Program-made: the position numbers and the translations under genes | The notes under the pieces: model-generated | Database searches by the model: none | Told to the model about the DNA's origin: nothing | What the model saw: the letters and a program-made list of their open reading frames with translations, nothing else | Assembly: GCF_023101685.1 (NCBI RefSeq) | Contig: NZ_CP082164.1 | Span: forward strand, 1,860,001 to 1,924,000 | Origin: Bradyrhizobium sp. 186 | Lineage (GTDB): Bacteria > Pseudomonadota > Alphaproteobacteria > Rhizobiales > Xanthobacteraceae | Length of the DNA: 64,000 nt | Direction: 5' to 3' | Part shown: positions 9,657 to 17,403 of the stretch, in pieces | Layout: every line of letters begins with the position of its first letter | Position numbering within the stretch: position 1 is the first letter of the stretch

Positions 9657-10405
9657 TCAGTGGCCTCGCCGACAGTGTGGTCGTGACATTCATCGTGTTC
9701 TGCCGCATCGGCGCCTGCCTGATGCTCGTGCCCGGCTATTCCAGCGTCAACGTACCGGCCCAGGTTCGCCTGTTCGTCGCGCTCGTGACGACGTTTGCGC
9801 TCACGCCGATCCTGATCGCCGTCCTGAAACCACTCACGGACAATGCGGCGCCGCTGACGCTCGCGCTGCTGATCTGCTCCGAGCTTCTGGTCGGCAGCGT
9901 CATCGGTCTCGGCGGGCGCGTGTTCTTTCTCGCGCTTCAGACCATGGCAACGCTCATGGCAGGCGCGATCGGGCTCAGCAACATTCCGGGCACCCCGGTC
10001 GGCGACACCGATCCGGCACCGGCTTTGGTGCCGCTGATCATGGCCGCCGTCACCACGCTGTTCTTCATGACCGACCAGCACTGGCAGGTCCTGCGCGGAC
10101 TGATGAATTCCTACGACGTCTGGCATCCCGGCAGCAGGCTCGCCGGCTCCATGGCGCTCGACCAGCTCGTCAGCCGCCTGTCGGAGGCGTTCGTGCTGAC
10201 GCTGCGGATCACCAGCCCATTCATCGTCTACTCCGTCATCGTCAACCTGGCGGTCGGCCTCATCAATAAGCTGACGCCGGCGATTCCCGTCTATTTTGTC
10301 TCAGTGCCTTTCGTCATGTTCGGCGGCTTCCTGCTGCTCTACCTCACGAGCGACGAATTGCTGACGCAGTTCATGCTCGGCGTGTCGGCGTGGCTGGCGG
10401 AGTGA
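9653..10405 (+). CDS. fliR: Flagellar export gate protein FliR
   Basis: This 250-residue integral membrane protein belongs to the FliPQR gate. It has several hydrophobic helices ([53 protein letters not shown]) and the typical [15 protein letters not shown] motif. Translation starts at GTG 9653, overlapping the flhA stop by four bases (GTGA). A small coiled-coil gene follows after 6 bases. FlhB is not visible in this window. Confidence 0.93.
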   Translation: MISGLADSVVVTFIVFCRIGACLMLVPGYSSVNVPAQVRLFVALVTTFALTPILIAVLKPLTDNAAPLTLALLICSELLVGSVIGLGGRVFFLALQTMATLMAGAIGLSNIPGTPVGDTDPAPALVPLIMAAVTTLFFMTDQHWQVLRGLMNSYDVWHPGSRLAGSMALDQLVSRLSEAFVLTLRITSPFIVYSVIVNLAVGLINKLTPAIPVYFVSVPFVMFGGFLLLYLTSDELLTQFMLGVSAWLAE

Positions 10406-10411
10406 TCAATT

Positions 10412-10831
10412 ATGACGTCGCGCGCGGACAAGCTCGGTCGGATGGTTTCGCTCGTGAAGCTTCAGCTACGGTTGTCCGAATGGCAGCTCGCGCAGTTGCG
10501 TCAGCAGGAGAGAAGCTTGCAGGACGAGCAGGCCTGGCTGGTCGGGGCTCTGAACGAAGGGGAGCTGCCGGCGGGCTCATCAAGCGAATCGATCGCGCGG
10601 CGCCTCACCAAGACGAGCGTTGGCGCACGCGCCGTCCAGGCGCAGACTTCGCGGCAGCTCGACCAGGTCCGTTCGGAGAGCCGTCGCGTGAAACAGCTCG
10701 AGCAGGTCGCGAAAGCGGCTCTGGCGGACAAGCGTCGCGACGCGGAGAAGCGCTCGCTCGAGGAGATGATGGGAATAAGCCCCGCCGTGCGCGACTGGAC
10801 GCCACGGCCAGCCAGCCGGAACAAGACATGA
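10412..10831 (+). CDS. Small coiled-coil flagellar-locus protein, FliJ-like
   Basis: The 139-residue product is charged and almost entirely helical. Heptad-like Leu, Gln, Glu and Arg spacing runs from about residue 15 to 120 (LVKLQLRLSEWQLAQLRQQE, LDQVRSESRRVKQLEQVAKA). There is no membrane segment or signal peptide. FliJ, the coiled-coil stalk of the export ATPase, has similar size and composition, and a divergent FliJ is the natural guess beside fliR. The sequence identity cannot be judged by eye. The stop overlaps the following ATG (ATGA), so the gene belongs to the flagellar operon. Confidence 0.6.
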   Translation: MTSRADKLGRMVSLVKLQLRLSEWQLAQLRQQERSLQDEQAWLVGALNEGELPAGSSSESIARRLTKTSVGARAVQAQTSRQLDQVRSESRRVKQLEQVAKAALADKRRDAEKRSLEEMMGISPAVRDWTPRPASRNKT

Positions 10832-11310
10832 TCGTGACAGCGACACCCGACCTCGTTCTCGACGTCCTTGAGGCCGCCGACCCCGTGACGCAGCGCGCAG
10901 CCACGGCAAAGCTCGACGCGACGAAGTCGTCCGATGCCGATTTCGCCGCCACGATGGATGCCGAGATCAACAAGGCCGCAACGGCTGCGGCCGGCGATCC
11001 GTCGATAGCGAAGACGACGGACGCGCAATCGGCCACGCCGAATGCGGCGCCGGTGCAGGTGATCAAGGCGCCGGCCTCGGGAGAGGTGTACCGCAAGTTC
11101 GAGGCCTTCATTCTCCAGACCTTCGTCGAGACGATGCTGCCGAAGGAGTCGGAGGAGGTGTTCGGCAAGGGGACTGCGGGCAGCGTCTGGAAGTCGATGC
11201 TGGCGGAGCAACTCGGTACCCAGCTTGCGAAGGGCAAGGGGATCGGTATTGCCAAGCAGCTCGCCGCGGCGCATCCGGCAGTTCTGGACGTTTCGGGCAA
11301 GGCTGGATGA
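10828..11310 (+). CDS. FlgJ-like rod-binding protein without muramidase domain
   Basis: The product has 160 residues. The C-terminal half (about residues 85-150) matches the rod-binding domain of FlgJ: FEAFILQTFVETMLPKESEE, FGKGTAGSVWKSMLAEQLGT, then GKGIGIAKQL. The N-terminal half is Ala/Thr-rich linker. No glucosaminidase domain follows, which is usual in alphaproteobacteria. The frame is open upstream to 10390, but ATG 10828 overlaps the preceding stop as ATGA and is the likely start. It should scaffold rod assembly in the periplasm, perhaps with the transglycosylase encoded at 1495-2076. Confidence 0.75.
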   Translation: MIVTATPDLVLDVLEAADPVTQRAATAKLDATKSSDADFAATMDAEINKAATAAAGDPSIAKTTDAQSATPNAAPVQVIKAPASGEVYRKFEAFILQTFVETMLPKESEEVFGKGTAGSVWKSMLAEQLGTQLAKGKGIGIAKQLAAAHPAVLDVSGKAG

Positions 11311-11353
11311 TGGATCCGGGAATGGGCGACGCAAGTTGAGGGATGAATTTCTT

Positions 11354-11863
11354 ATGCAGGTACAAGAAGGCGCGGTGGCCCCGGTGATGGAGCAGCCGGT
11401 AGTAGACACCGGGGCGATGACGGAAGCCGCGCCGGGCGATGCACTGTTGCCCGTGCACCTGCCAAATGTCGGCAGCGAGGTCGCGGCCGACTGCACCGAT
11501 GTGGCGAGGTCGGATGAGGTGCGCGGCCTGCTGGCGGCGATCCGTCGGCTCGAGAGCATCGTCGAGGAGGAGACGGTAGCGCTCGCGACCGGGAAGAAGA
11601 TCGATTTCGACGACTTCAGCGCGCGGAAGAGCCGGAGCATGCTGGAGTTCGTCCGCCTGATGCGGGCGCGGATGCATCTCGGCGGCGAAGCGGAGATCAC
11701 CGAAGAGATCCAGCGCCTGCGCCAGAAGCTCGAGCGAAACCGCTCCATCCTCGAAATGCACTACGACGCCGTGCGCGAAGTCGCGACGATCATCGTCAGG
11801 GCGGTCAGGGAAGCCGAGTCGGACGGCACTTATAGCGGTCGCGCAGTGCAGGACGGAAAATGA
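11354..11863 (+). CDS. Helical flagellar-locus protein, possibly a FlgN-type chaperone
   Basis: The product has 169 residues. The first 45 residues are acidic and probably disordered. The rest is a helical hairpin-like region (LLAAIRRLESIVEEETVALA, FDDFSARKSRSMLEFVRLMR, ITEEIQRLRQKLERNRSILE). FlgN-type chaperones for FlgK and FlgL share this build: a single long helical domain beginning with paired Glu after a leucine helix and a following short acidic loop. The assignment is by build and location only. ATG 11354 follows a GAGGGA-like site. The end overlaps the next gene by four bases. Confidence 0.5.
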   Translation: MQVQEGAVAPVMEQPVVDTGAMTEAAPGDALLPVHLPNVGSEVAADCTDVARSDEVRGLLAAIRRLESIVEEETVALATGKKIDFDDFSARKSRSMLEFVRLMRARMHLGGEAEITEEIQRLRQKLERNRSILEMHYDAVREVATIIVRAVREAESDGTYSGRAVQDGK

Positions 11864-12318
11864 TCAGACTGGTGCTGGCTGGCCTCTGGGTATGCATCCT
11901 CACTGCGGGCACGAGCTATGGCGTGGCCTACTGGAAGGAGAACGGCAGCCTGCTGCCGGCAAAGGACGAATATCTCGACGGGCTGCAATACCAGAAGACG
12001 CGGGCGCTGAGCGTTCCGATGGTCGAGAACGGCAACGTGCAGGGTTACATCGTCGCGCGCTTCGTCTACACCGTGGAGGCGCGGACCATGCACCAGCTCA
12101 ACGTTCCGCCCGAGCCGTTCGTCGTGGACGAAGCCTTCCGCAGGATCTATGCGGACGAGCGCCTCGATTTCAGGAAGCTCGCCCGCTACGACCTCTCGGT
12201 CCTCACCACCGCCATCAAGCAGCGCGTCAACGAGCGGATGCAGGCCGACGTCGTCCAGGACGTCCTGGTCGAGGACTTCAACTACGTCTCGAAGGACGAA
12301 TTCCAGCAGAAGCGGTAG
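11860..12318 (+). CDS. FliL-like single-pass membrane protein of the flagellar locus
   Basis: The product has 152 residues with one N-terminal membrane helix (LVLAGLWVCILTAGTSYGVAY) and a periplasmic domain. The end of that domain, ITTAIK-type helix then RVNERMQADVVQDVLVEDFN, resembles the C-terminus of FliL, where a helix leads into a VKDVYFTDF-type strand. FliL forms a ring around the stator. The similarity is judged by eye and the annotation is an inference. The start overlaps the preceding stop (ATGA), and a strong palindrome ends the transcript 58 bases downstream. Confidence 0.5.
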   Translation: MIRLVLAGLWVCILTAGTSYGVAYWKENGSLLPAKDEYLDGLQYQKTRALSVPMVENGNVQGYIVARFVYTVEARTMHQLNVPPEPFVVDEAFRRIYADERLDFRKLARYDLSVLTTAIKQRVNERMQADVVQDVLVEDFNYVSKDEFQQKR

Positions 12319-12375
12319 CGCAACGGCGTTCGCGCCCGCCGGCCGCCCTGCCGTTTCTCCGCCGCTGAAAATGCA

Positions 12376-12409
12376 CCGGCCTCTGCGGAGATATCTCCGC
12401 AGAGGCCGG
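12376..12409. terminator. Perfect 34-bp palindrome, bidirectional terminator
   Basis: The 17 bases 12376-12392 are the exact reverse complement of 12393-12409 (each arm contains GGCCTCTGCGGAGAT). It lies between two convergent genes, the FliL-like gene ending at 12318 and ftcR ending at 12438. A T-richer stretch (GTCGTTTGGTG) follows on the + strand. Position and stem strength favour a shared terminator. With no spacer the hairpin tip would be made of the central ATAT bases. Confidence 0.75.
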
Positions 12410-12437
12410 CGTCGTTTGGTGTCGATGTCGTACCGCG

Positions 12438-13208
12438 TCAGTTTCCTGCCGGATACGCCGCCGGGGCGGCATGTGCCCTGTTCAGGAGGATGGCGACCTC
12501 GTTGAGATCCTGCATCGGCACGTCGAGGGTCTCGCCGGCCGGGATCTCGAGGCGGTACCCGACATAGCGCCGTGCCACGATCGCGTCGAAGCCGAGGCGG
12601 TCACGCAGCTTCTTGCGCAGCTTACTCACATGACTCTCGATCACGCTCTCGTCGAAGGCCGCCTCGAAGATGCCGTAGACCGCGTTGAAGATCTGCGTCT
12701 TGGTGATCCACTTTCCGTGGTTGCCGACCATGTATTCGAGAATGCGCAGTTCGCGGCGGGGCAGGGTGATGGCGCGGCCGCCGATCTCGGGGTCGCGTCC
12801 GTTGAAGAAGACCTGGATTCTGGTTTCGCAGGGCCTTGGCAGGTCGCCAACCCTGCGTCGCGCGATCGCGGCCGTTCGGGCCAGGATTTCGCGAAGATGG
12901 ATTGGCACGTGAACCACGTCGTCCACGCCCGATTCGAAGAGCTCGAGCGTGTTCTTGAGCATCTTCTGGCCGCTCATGGCGATGATGGGAGCCGCGGATC
13001 GCTTGCGCATCGCCCGCGGCAGGCTTCCGCGGGCACCGCAATCCCCCAGAAGGAAGGCGTCGACCGCTGCCAGATCCGATTCATTCGCAGATTGCAGCCA
13101 GTCCCAGAATTCTCCGGAGGAGAAGCCGATCGACGATACACCTTCGCGAACGAGCCCTCCAACGTAGCTGTTTGTGACGCTCTCGCGATCATCAACGATT
13201 ATATACAT
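12438..13208 (-). CDS. ftcR: Flagellar transcriptional regulator FtcR (response-regulator type)
   Basis: The 256-residue protein has an N-terminal receiver-like domain and a C-terminal OmpR-type winged helix. The latter includes ITLPRRELRILEYMV, KTQIFNAVYGIFE and SVIESHVSKLRKKLRDRLGF. The pattern matches FtcR of Brucella and Rem of Sinorhizobium, master regulators of flagellar genes. The receiver start has the acidic pair (VDD at residues 5-7), but the Lys usually found before Pro near residue 110 is Val (VVHVPIHLREIL). Activity may therefore not follow ordinary phosphorylation. The frame runs 8 codons further upstream, but ATG 13208 gives the family start MYIIVDDRE. It converges on the flagellar operon it probably controls. 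Confidence 0.9.
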   Translation of the reverse strand: MYIIVDDRESVTNSYVGGLVREGVSSIGFSSGEFWDWLQSANESDLAAVDAFLLGDCGARGSLPRAMRKRSAAPIIAMSGQKMLKNTLELFESGVDDVVHVPIHLREILARTAAIARRRVGDLPRPCETRIQVFFNGRDPEIGGRAITLPRRELRILEYMVGNHGKWITKTQIFNAVYGIFEAAFDESVIESHVSKLRKKLRDRLGFDAIVARRYVGYRLEIPAGETLDVPMQDLNEVAILLNRAHAAPAAYPAGN

Positions 13209-13517
13209 CAGTCTTTCGCCCCTGTTTCGCACTTGCGGCGGCCGGCCGGTTGTTGTGATGCGCCGGTTCGGCAGCCATGCTGTTTGACGACATTCCTTCC
13301 CGCGAACCGTTATTATGGTTTCGATATTCGCGGGCAGCCCTACGCATTCAGTGCCTGCGTGTGCAGGCCTGCTACTTCGACTCGATACTGAACGCTACGA
13401 CGTGAGGCCCGGCGGGTGTCTTACGGATCACCTCGCGGAGCGGATTGAGACAGCGACCTAGAACAGTTGCGCCAAGTTGCTCATCGCGGCCGTTCGCAAC
13501 TGAACTTTGTCGATCCC

Positions 13518-13533
13518 CTCGCCAACTGGCGAG
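13518..13533. promoter_or_regulatory. 16-bp palindrome upstream of ftcR
   Basis: CTCGCCA at 13518-13524 and TGGCGAG at 13527-13533 are exact inverted copies separated by two bases. It sits about 310 bases upstream of the ftcR start and could be an operator or a small hairpin. No T tract follows, which argues against a terminator. Confidence 0.4.
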
Positions 13534-13673
13534 AATCACTTGAGTAGGACCGTAACAATTGCCGATTTCCGATCAAGCGTGCGGAACAAAGCGGTTGCTA
13601 CACGCGTTTGATGCTGTTGGTTTGTTTCGAGTTGTTTCTTGATATATCCAAGCGCATTAGTTGATTTGGTATT

Positions 13674-13685
13674 AAAACTAGTTTT
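13674..13685. promoter_or_regulatory. 12-bp AT-rich palindrome (AAAACTAGTTTT)
   Basis: A perfect palindrome lies in the most AT-rich part of the ftcR upstream region. It may be a protein-binding site, for example for a nucleoid or MucR-type factor. That is only suggested by base composition. Confidence 0.3.
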
Positions 13686-14026
13686 GCACCGTAACGGTTA
13701 TAAGGTTCCTCAGACCCGTATAATTACAGCTATTTTGGGTAGTGCTGCGGGTCATGCATATTGTGGGGTTTTCAACCCCTGATCGATTCTCACAACCGCG
13801 CTCCCGCGTGCGACAATTCGACTCATGTATGGCGAGGCGACTCCAGCTTGGCGAAATCTTGGCGAGTGTGTGTCTTTCGAGTCGCACTCTCGCCTCGTGC
13901 ATGGCGCGATGGACTCATTCGACGTCGCATCATGCGCGACGAGAATTTTTCGATGCGCACGTTTCGGGCAAGCTTCGGCAAATAGCTTCATCGTTCGATA
14001 GATCGAACCGAACGGAGCATTTTCAT

Positions 14027-14971
14027 ATGTTGTCCGATGGCAAAACTCGTCCCAACGAGACTGCCGATGTGTCTGCGGCGGCCAAGCGGGCTCCGGAGGC
14101 GCGCGACGCAAAGGACAGTGCGGCGCGTACGGCCAAGCCCGCTGCAAGCGCGAGACCTGCGTCGGCGTCGGCGAGTGACGATGTTCTTGCCAAAGAAGCG
14201 CTCGAGGGGCTCAAGCGCATTCGCGCCAAGGCGCGCCTCGACAAGATGGCGATACCGAAGCCCACGCCGACCGTCGTTCGCCACGCCGTCATCGTGTCCA
14301 AGCCGCCGCCGCCCCGCCCGACATGGGTCGCGCCGCTCGCGACATTGCCGGTCGCCGCGATTCTCGTGGTCTGTGCCTGCACCGGCGTGATCGCCTATCT
14401 CACCACGCAGCCGAGCCAGACCAACGTCGCGGCCAATACGGAGATCAGGAACCTGCGCGAGACGGTCGTGCAGCTGCGCAAGCAGGTGTCGGGCGTGTCC
14501 GAGAACCTGGACGGCCTGCGCACCGCGGTCGATCTTTCGAGCAAAGCGACCAACGACCGCTTCGGCCGGTTCGCCGAGAATCTGGATCGTATCGAGCGGG
14601 TGAGTTCGTCCTCGACGGTGAAGCTCGACAGGCTCGCTCAGGCGCAGGCTCCGGCGCCTGCCGCCTCGCAGCCTCAGCCGTCGTCGCAGGCGATGCCGAT
14701 GATGGCCACGGTCGCAGCGCCCGAGGTCACGGGATCGGTGTCTCCATCCGAGCGCACGTCGGCACCGCGCAAAGCGGTCAAGGGCTGGTCGGTCCGTCAG
14801 GCCTATGAGGGGATTGCGATCCTGCAAAGTCCGAACGGCGTCATCGAGGCCGTGCTGGGACAACAGGTGCCCGGCCTTGGCCGCATCGAGGAGATCAGGA
14901 ACGAGAACGGCCGCCTCGTCGTCGAGACCAGCGGCGGCGTAGTCTATTCGCCCCGCAAGGCGACGCCGTAG
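14027..14971 (+). CDS. Single-pass membrane protein with coiled coil, function unknown
   Basis: I do not recognise the family. The 314-residue product has an Ala/Lys-rich cytoplasmic N-terminal region of about 95 residues and a Pro-rich run (SKPPPPRPTW). One membrane helix lies near residues 100-126. A coiled coil follows at about 135-210 (IRNLRETVVQLRKQVSGVSE), then a Pro/Gln/Ala linker. The compact C-terminal domain of about 55 residues contains GWSVRQAYEGIAILQSP and VPGLGRIEEI. The C-terminal part resembles the beta-rich end domains of pilus or secretion-linked inner-membrane proteins only in general layout. ATG 14027 with upstream GGAG is chosen over an in-frame start at 13742. Confidence 0.7.
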   Translation: MLSDGKTRPNETADVSAAAKRAPEARDAKDSAARTAKPAASARPASASASDDVLAKEALEGLKRIRAKARLDKMAIPKPTPTVVRHAVIVSKPPPPRPTWVAPLATLPVAAILVVCACTGVIAYLTTQPSQTNVAANTEIRNLRETVVQLRKQVSGVSENLDGLRTAVDLSSKATNDRFGRFAENLDRIERVSSSSTVKLDRLAQAQAPAPAASQPQPSSQAMPMMATVAAPEVTGSVSPSERTSAPRKAVKGWSVRQAYEGIAILQSPNGVIEAVLGQQVPGLGRIEEIRNENGRLVVETSGGVVYSPRKATP

Positions 14972-14987
14972 TCCGCGAACCCTTCTA

Positions 14988-15563
14988 TTAGCGGTGATGC
15001 TCGAAGCTGGTGCATAGCAGCTCGACCTCCGCCTCCGCGATCGGCGCGCGAAACAGCCGGCAGGTGAACTCGGCCGTCGTCTTGCTGTCAGTGGTGGGGC
15101 GGTCCTCCCGGAGGAAGATGCACCGCTTGCAAACGTCGGTATGGTGCCGCTGCTCGGCCGCGTCCGATTGATCCAGCACGTGCCGCAGCGTGTCGCGGAA
15201 GCGGATCTTGCCGTCGTCGTCGAGGACGGCGATGGCGTCGACGAGGACGTTGACGGGGTCGCGCACCAGGAACTTCTTGCCCTGCTGCGTGACGCTCAGC
15301 ATCACCGATCGCTTGTCCTTGGCGGAGCGCTTTCGTTCCAGATATCCCAGCCGTTCGAGTTCGCCGATGATGAACGAGGCAGTGCCGCGCGTGGTGCCGA
15401 CGTAGCTCGCCAGAGCCGATGGCGTCCTGGAAAACCGGTTGGCACGGGAGAGGAAGCGCAGCGCCATCCACTCGCGATCGCGCAACCCATGCTTGGTGCC
15501 TTCGAACCACAGGATTCGCGCGACCTGTTCCAACAATTCAAACGATTCGCGAGCCAAATTCAT
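14988..15563 (-). CDS. MarR-type winged-helix regulator with cysteine-rich tail
   Basis: This is a 191-residue cytoplasmic DNA-binding protein. The winged helix spans about residues 25-110 (REWMALRFLSRANRFSRTPS, ALASYVGTTRGTASFIIGEL, LGYLERKRSAKDKRSVMLSV). The C-terminal extension of about 50 residues contains four cysteines: CKRC near residue 145, then FTC and LLC. This is unusual for MarR proteins and could bind metal or sense redox state. GGAAGAGA precedes the ATG. It converges with the membrane protein gene, with 16 bases between the stops. An inverted repeat at 15582-15604 just upstream may be its own operator. Confidence 0.8.
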   Translation of the reverse strand: MNLARESFELLEQVARILWFEGTKHGLRDREWMALRFLSRANRFSRTPSALASYVGTTRGTASFIIGELERLGYLERKRSAKDKRSVMLSVTQQGKKFLVRDPVNVLVDAIAVLDDDGKIRFRDTLRHVLDQSDAAEQRHHTDVCKRCIFLREDRPTTDSKTTAEFTCRLFRAPIAEAEVELLCTSFEHHR

Positions 15564-15581
15564 TTCTCTTCCAGGTCGGAT

Positions 15582-15604
15582 AAAGCTTTATTCAATTGAG
15601 CTTT
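15582..15604. promoter_or_regulatory. Inverted repeat upstream of the MarR-type gene
   Basis: AAAGCT at 15582-15587 and AGCTTT at 15599-15604 are inverted copies separated by 11 bases and centred on an AT-rich stretch containing CAATTG. The site begins 19 bases upstream of the start codon, a usual place for MarR self-regulation. Confidence 0.4.
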
Positions 15605-16037
15605 TGGTAGCGCAATCTGGCGGGCGATAATGAAACTCCCGAGCGATCTCTCTTTGAGCGGGACGACTTACCGCGCAGGAGGACGCCTCTCCATCCTGGA
15701 GACGGAACTTTCGGACGTGGAACTAGAGCGTCACAAAGAAAGTTCGCGTAAATTGTACGGCTAAACTCTTCTGAAAATTTCAGTCAAATGACTAAGGCTC
15801 GCGCGCGAAATCCGGGTGACGCGCGATGCCCGAGCAACATGATGTGTCGCTGCCGGCACTATGGTGCCCATTTGTTGCGGTGGACGTTTCGAATTGCGCG
15901 AACCGGCGGAGCGTCTGCAACTCGTGACAGTGTCGAGCGAGGGTGGGAGAACCACCTCTTTCGGTTAATGGATGTTGCGATGCAGCGCACCCACGCGGTT
16001 AAATCAGGCACACGATCGAAATCCAGGGAATGTCAGA
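15605..16037. other. Intergenic region, no gene seen
   Basis: About 430 bases separate the MarR-type gene from the broken transporter gene. The short open frames have no recognisable product. Promoters of both neighbours should lie here. No clear terminator or repeat was found. Confidence 0.5.
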
Positions 16038-17336
16038 GTGTTGTCTGTCAGCGAGAAAGCAAAGCCGTTCAGCGTCAAACGCGCAGCATTGGCCGCCACC
16101 GTCGGCAACATGCTCGAATTCTACGACTTCATCACCTACAGCTTCTTCGCCATCCAGATCGGCCATACCTTTTTCCCGACCCAAAGTGAGTACGGCAGCC
16201 TGATGCTGTAGCTGGCGACCTTCGGCGCCGGCTTCGTCACTCGACCGATTGGCGGGATCGTGCTCGGCATCTATTCCGACCGGATCGGCCGGCGGCCCGC
16301 CATGCTGTTGAGCTTCGCCTTGATGGGCGCTGCGATCCTGACCATCTGTCTGACGCCGTCTTATCATTCGATCGGCATTGCGGCGCCGATTAACGTGATC
16401 GCGGCTCGCATGGTGCAGGGTTTTGCCCTCGGCGGCGAGGTCGGGCCGACCACTGCCTATCTCGTCGAGATTGCCCCGCCCGAGCATCGGGCCCTGATGG
16501 TCGCATGGCAGCCGGCGAGCCAGGAGATCGCCGCGACCGCCGGCGCCCTGGTCGGCGTCATCCTGAGCGAGACGATGGCACCGGAGATGCTGGAGTCCTA
16601 TGGCTGGCGAGTGGCGTTCCTGATCGGGGCCGTCTGCCTGCCGTTCGGATTTTCGATGCGCCGGACGCTGCCGGAAACGATCCCACAGGCCGAAGCCGGT
16701 GCCAGCGCCACTGAACACAGCAGTCATCTTTCGCGGGCCCGTCGTCACGTCGGAATCATCGCGCTGGCACTGATGATCCTGGCCAGTGGCACGATCTCGA
16801 CCTACGTCACGCAATACATGACGACCTACGCGCAGAACACGCTTCATGTGACGCCGACACTGGCCTTTGCGGTGTCGCTCGTCAGCAACGGTCTTCAGAT
16901 CGCGGGCGCGCTGTTTGGCGGTTGGTTCGCCGATCGCCTCGGCCGCAAGCCGGTCATGATCTGGCCGCAGCTCGCAACGCTTCTGCTGACCTATCCGATC
17001 TTCCAGTGGATCGTCCACGCGCCCGGCGCGCTGTCGCTGCTCGTCGGATTCGGCGTGCTGTCGATCATTGGGTCGCTGCCGTTCACCGCGTTCTATGCGA
17101 CCTTCACCGAGGCGCTACCCCAGAACATCCGCGGCGGTGTGTTCGCCACCGTCTATGCGGTCGCGATCGCAAGCTTCGGCGGCACTGCTCAGCTCGTGGT
17201 CACCTGGCTGCTGCATGTCACCGGCAATCCGCTGGCGCCGGCCTGGTATCTGCTGCTTGCGGCGATCGTCGGGCTTGGCGCGATGAGCCTGATGCCCGAG
17301 ACTGCGCCCGTGAAACAGCGCCAAGGGAAAGCGTGA
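16038..17336 (+). pseudogene. MHS-type MFS transporter gene with in-frame amber stop
   Basis: The frame encodes a metabolite:H+ symporter of about 430 residues but is cut by TAG at 16209-16211 (LML-stop-LATFGAGF). The rest continues in the same frame to 17336. Family motifs are intact on both sides: VGNMLEFYDFITYSFFA before, and RPIGGIVLGIYSDRIGRRPA and MVQGFALGGEVGPTTAYLVE after. One substitution (TCG to TAG) would explain it, so it is a recent pseudogene, a readthrough gene or a sequencing error. The start is uncertain; GTG 16038 or TTG 16041 fits the family N-terminus. An ATG at 16260 could at most yield a protein missing the first helices. Confidence 0.8.
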
Positions 17337-17403
17337 AAGCGGCGTGCTCGCAGGCTAGTGATTTGCGTTTCACCGGCAACTGTTGACGAATGCGTCGTCC
17401 TAA

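Larger units (their letters stand above)
13209..14026. other. Long intergenic region between ftcR and a membrane-protein gene
   Basis: These 818 bases contain no convincing gene; open frames here lack coding character. The right part (about 13540-13760) is clearly more AT-rich than the surroundings. It holds the perfect palindromes at 13518-13533 and 13674-13685 and must contain the promoters of both divergent genes. GGAG at 14014-14017 is a plausible ribosome site for the ATG at 14027. Confidence 0.6.

Noticed and set aside
15788..16189. 133-codon + strand frame before the broken transporter
   Set aside because: It overlaps the transporter start in another frame, is Arg-rich and has no motif.
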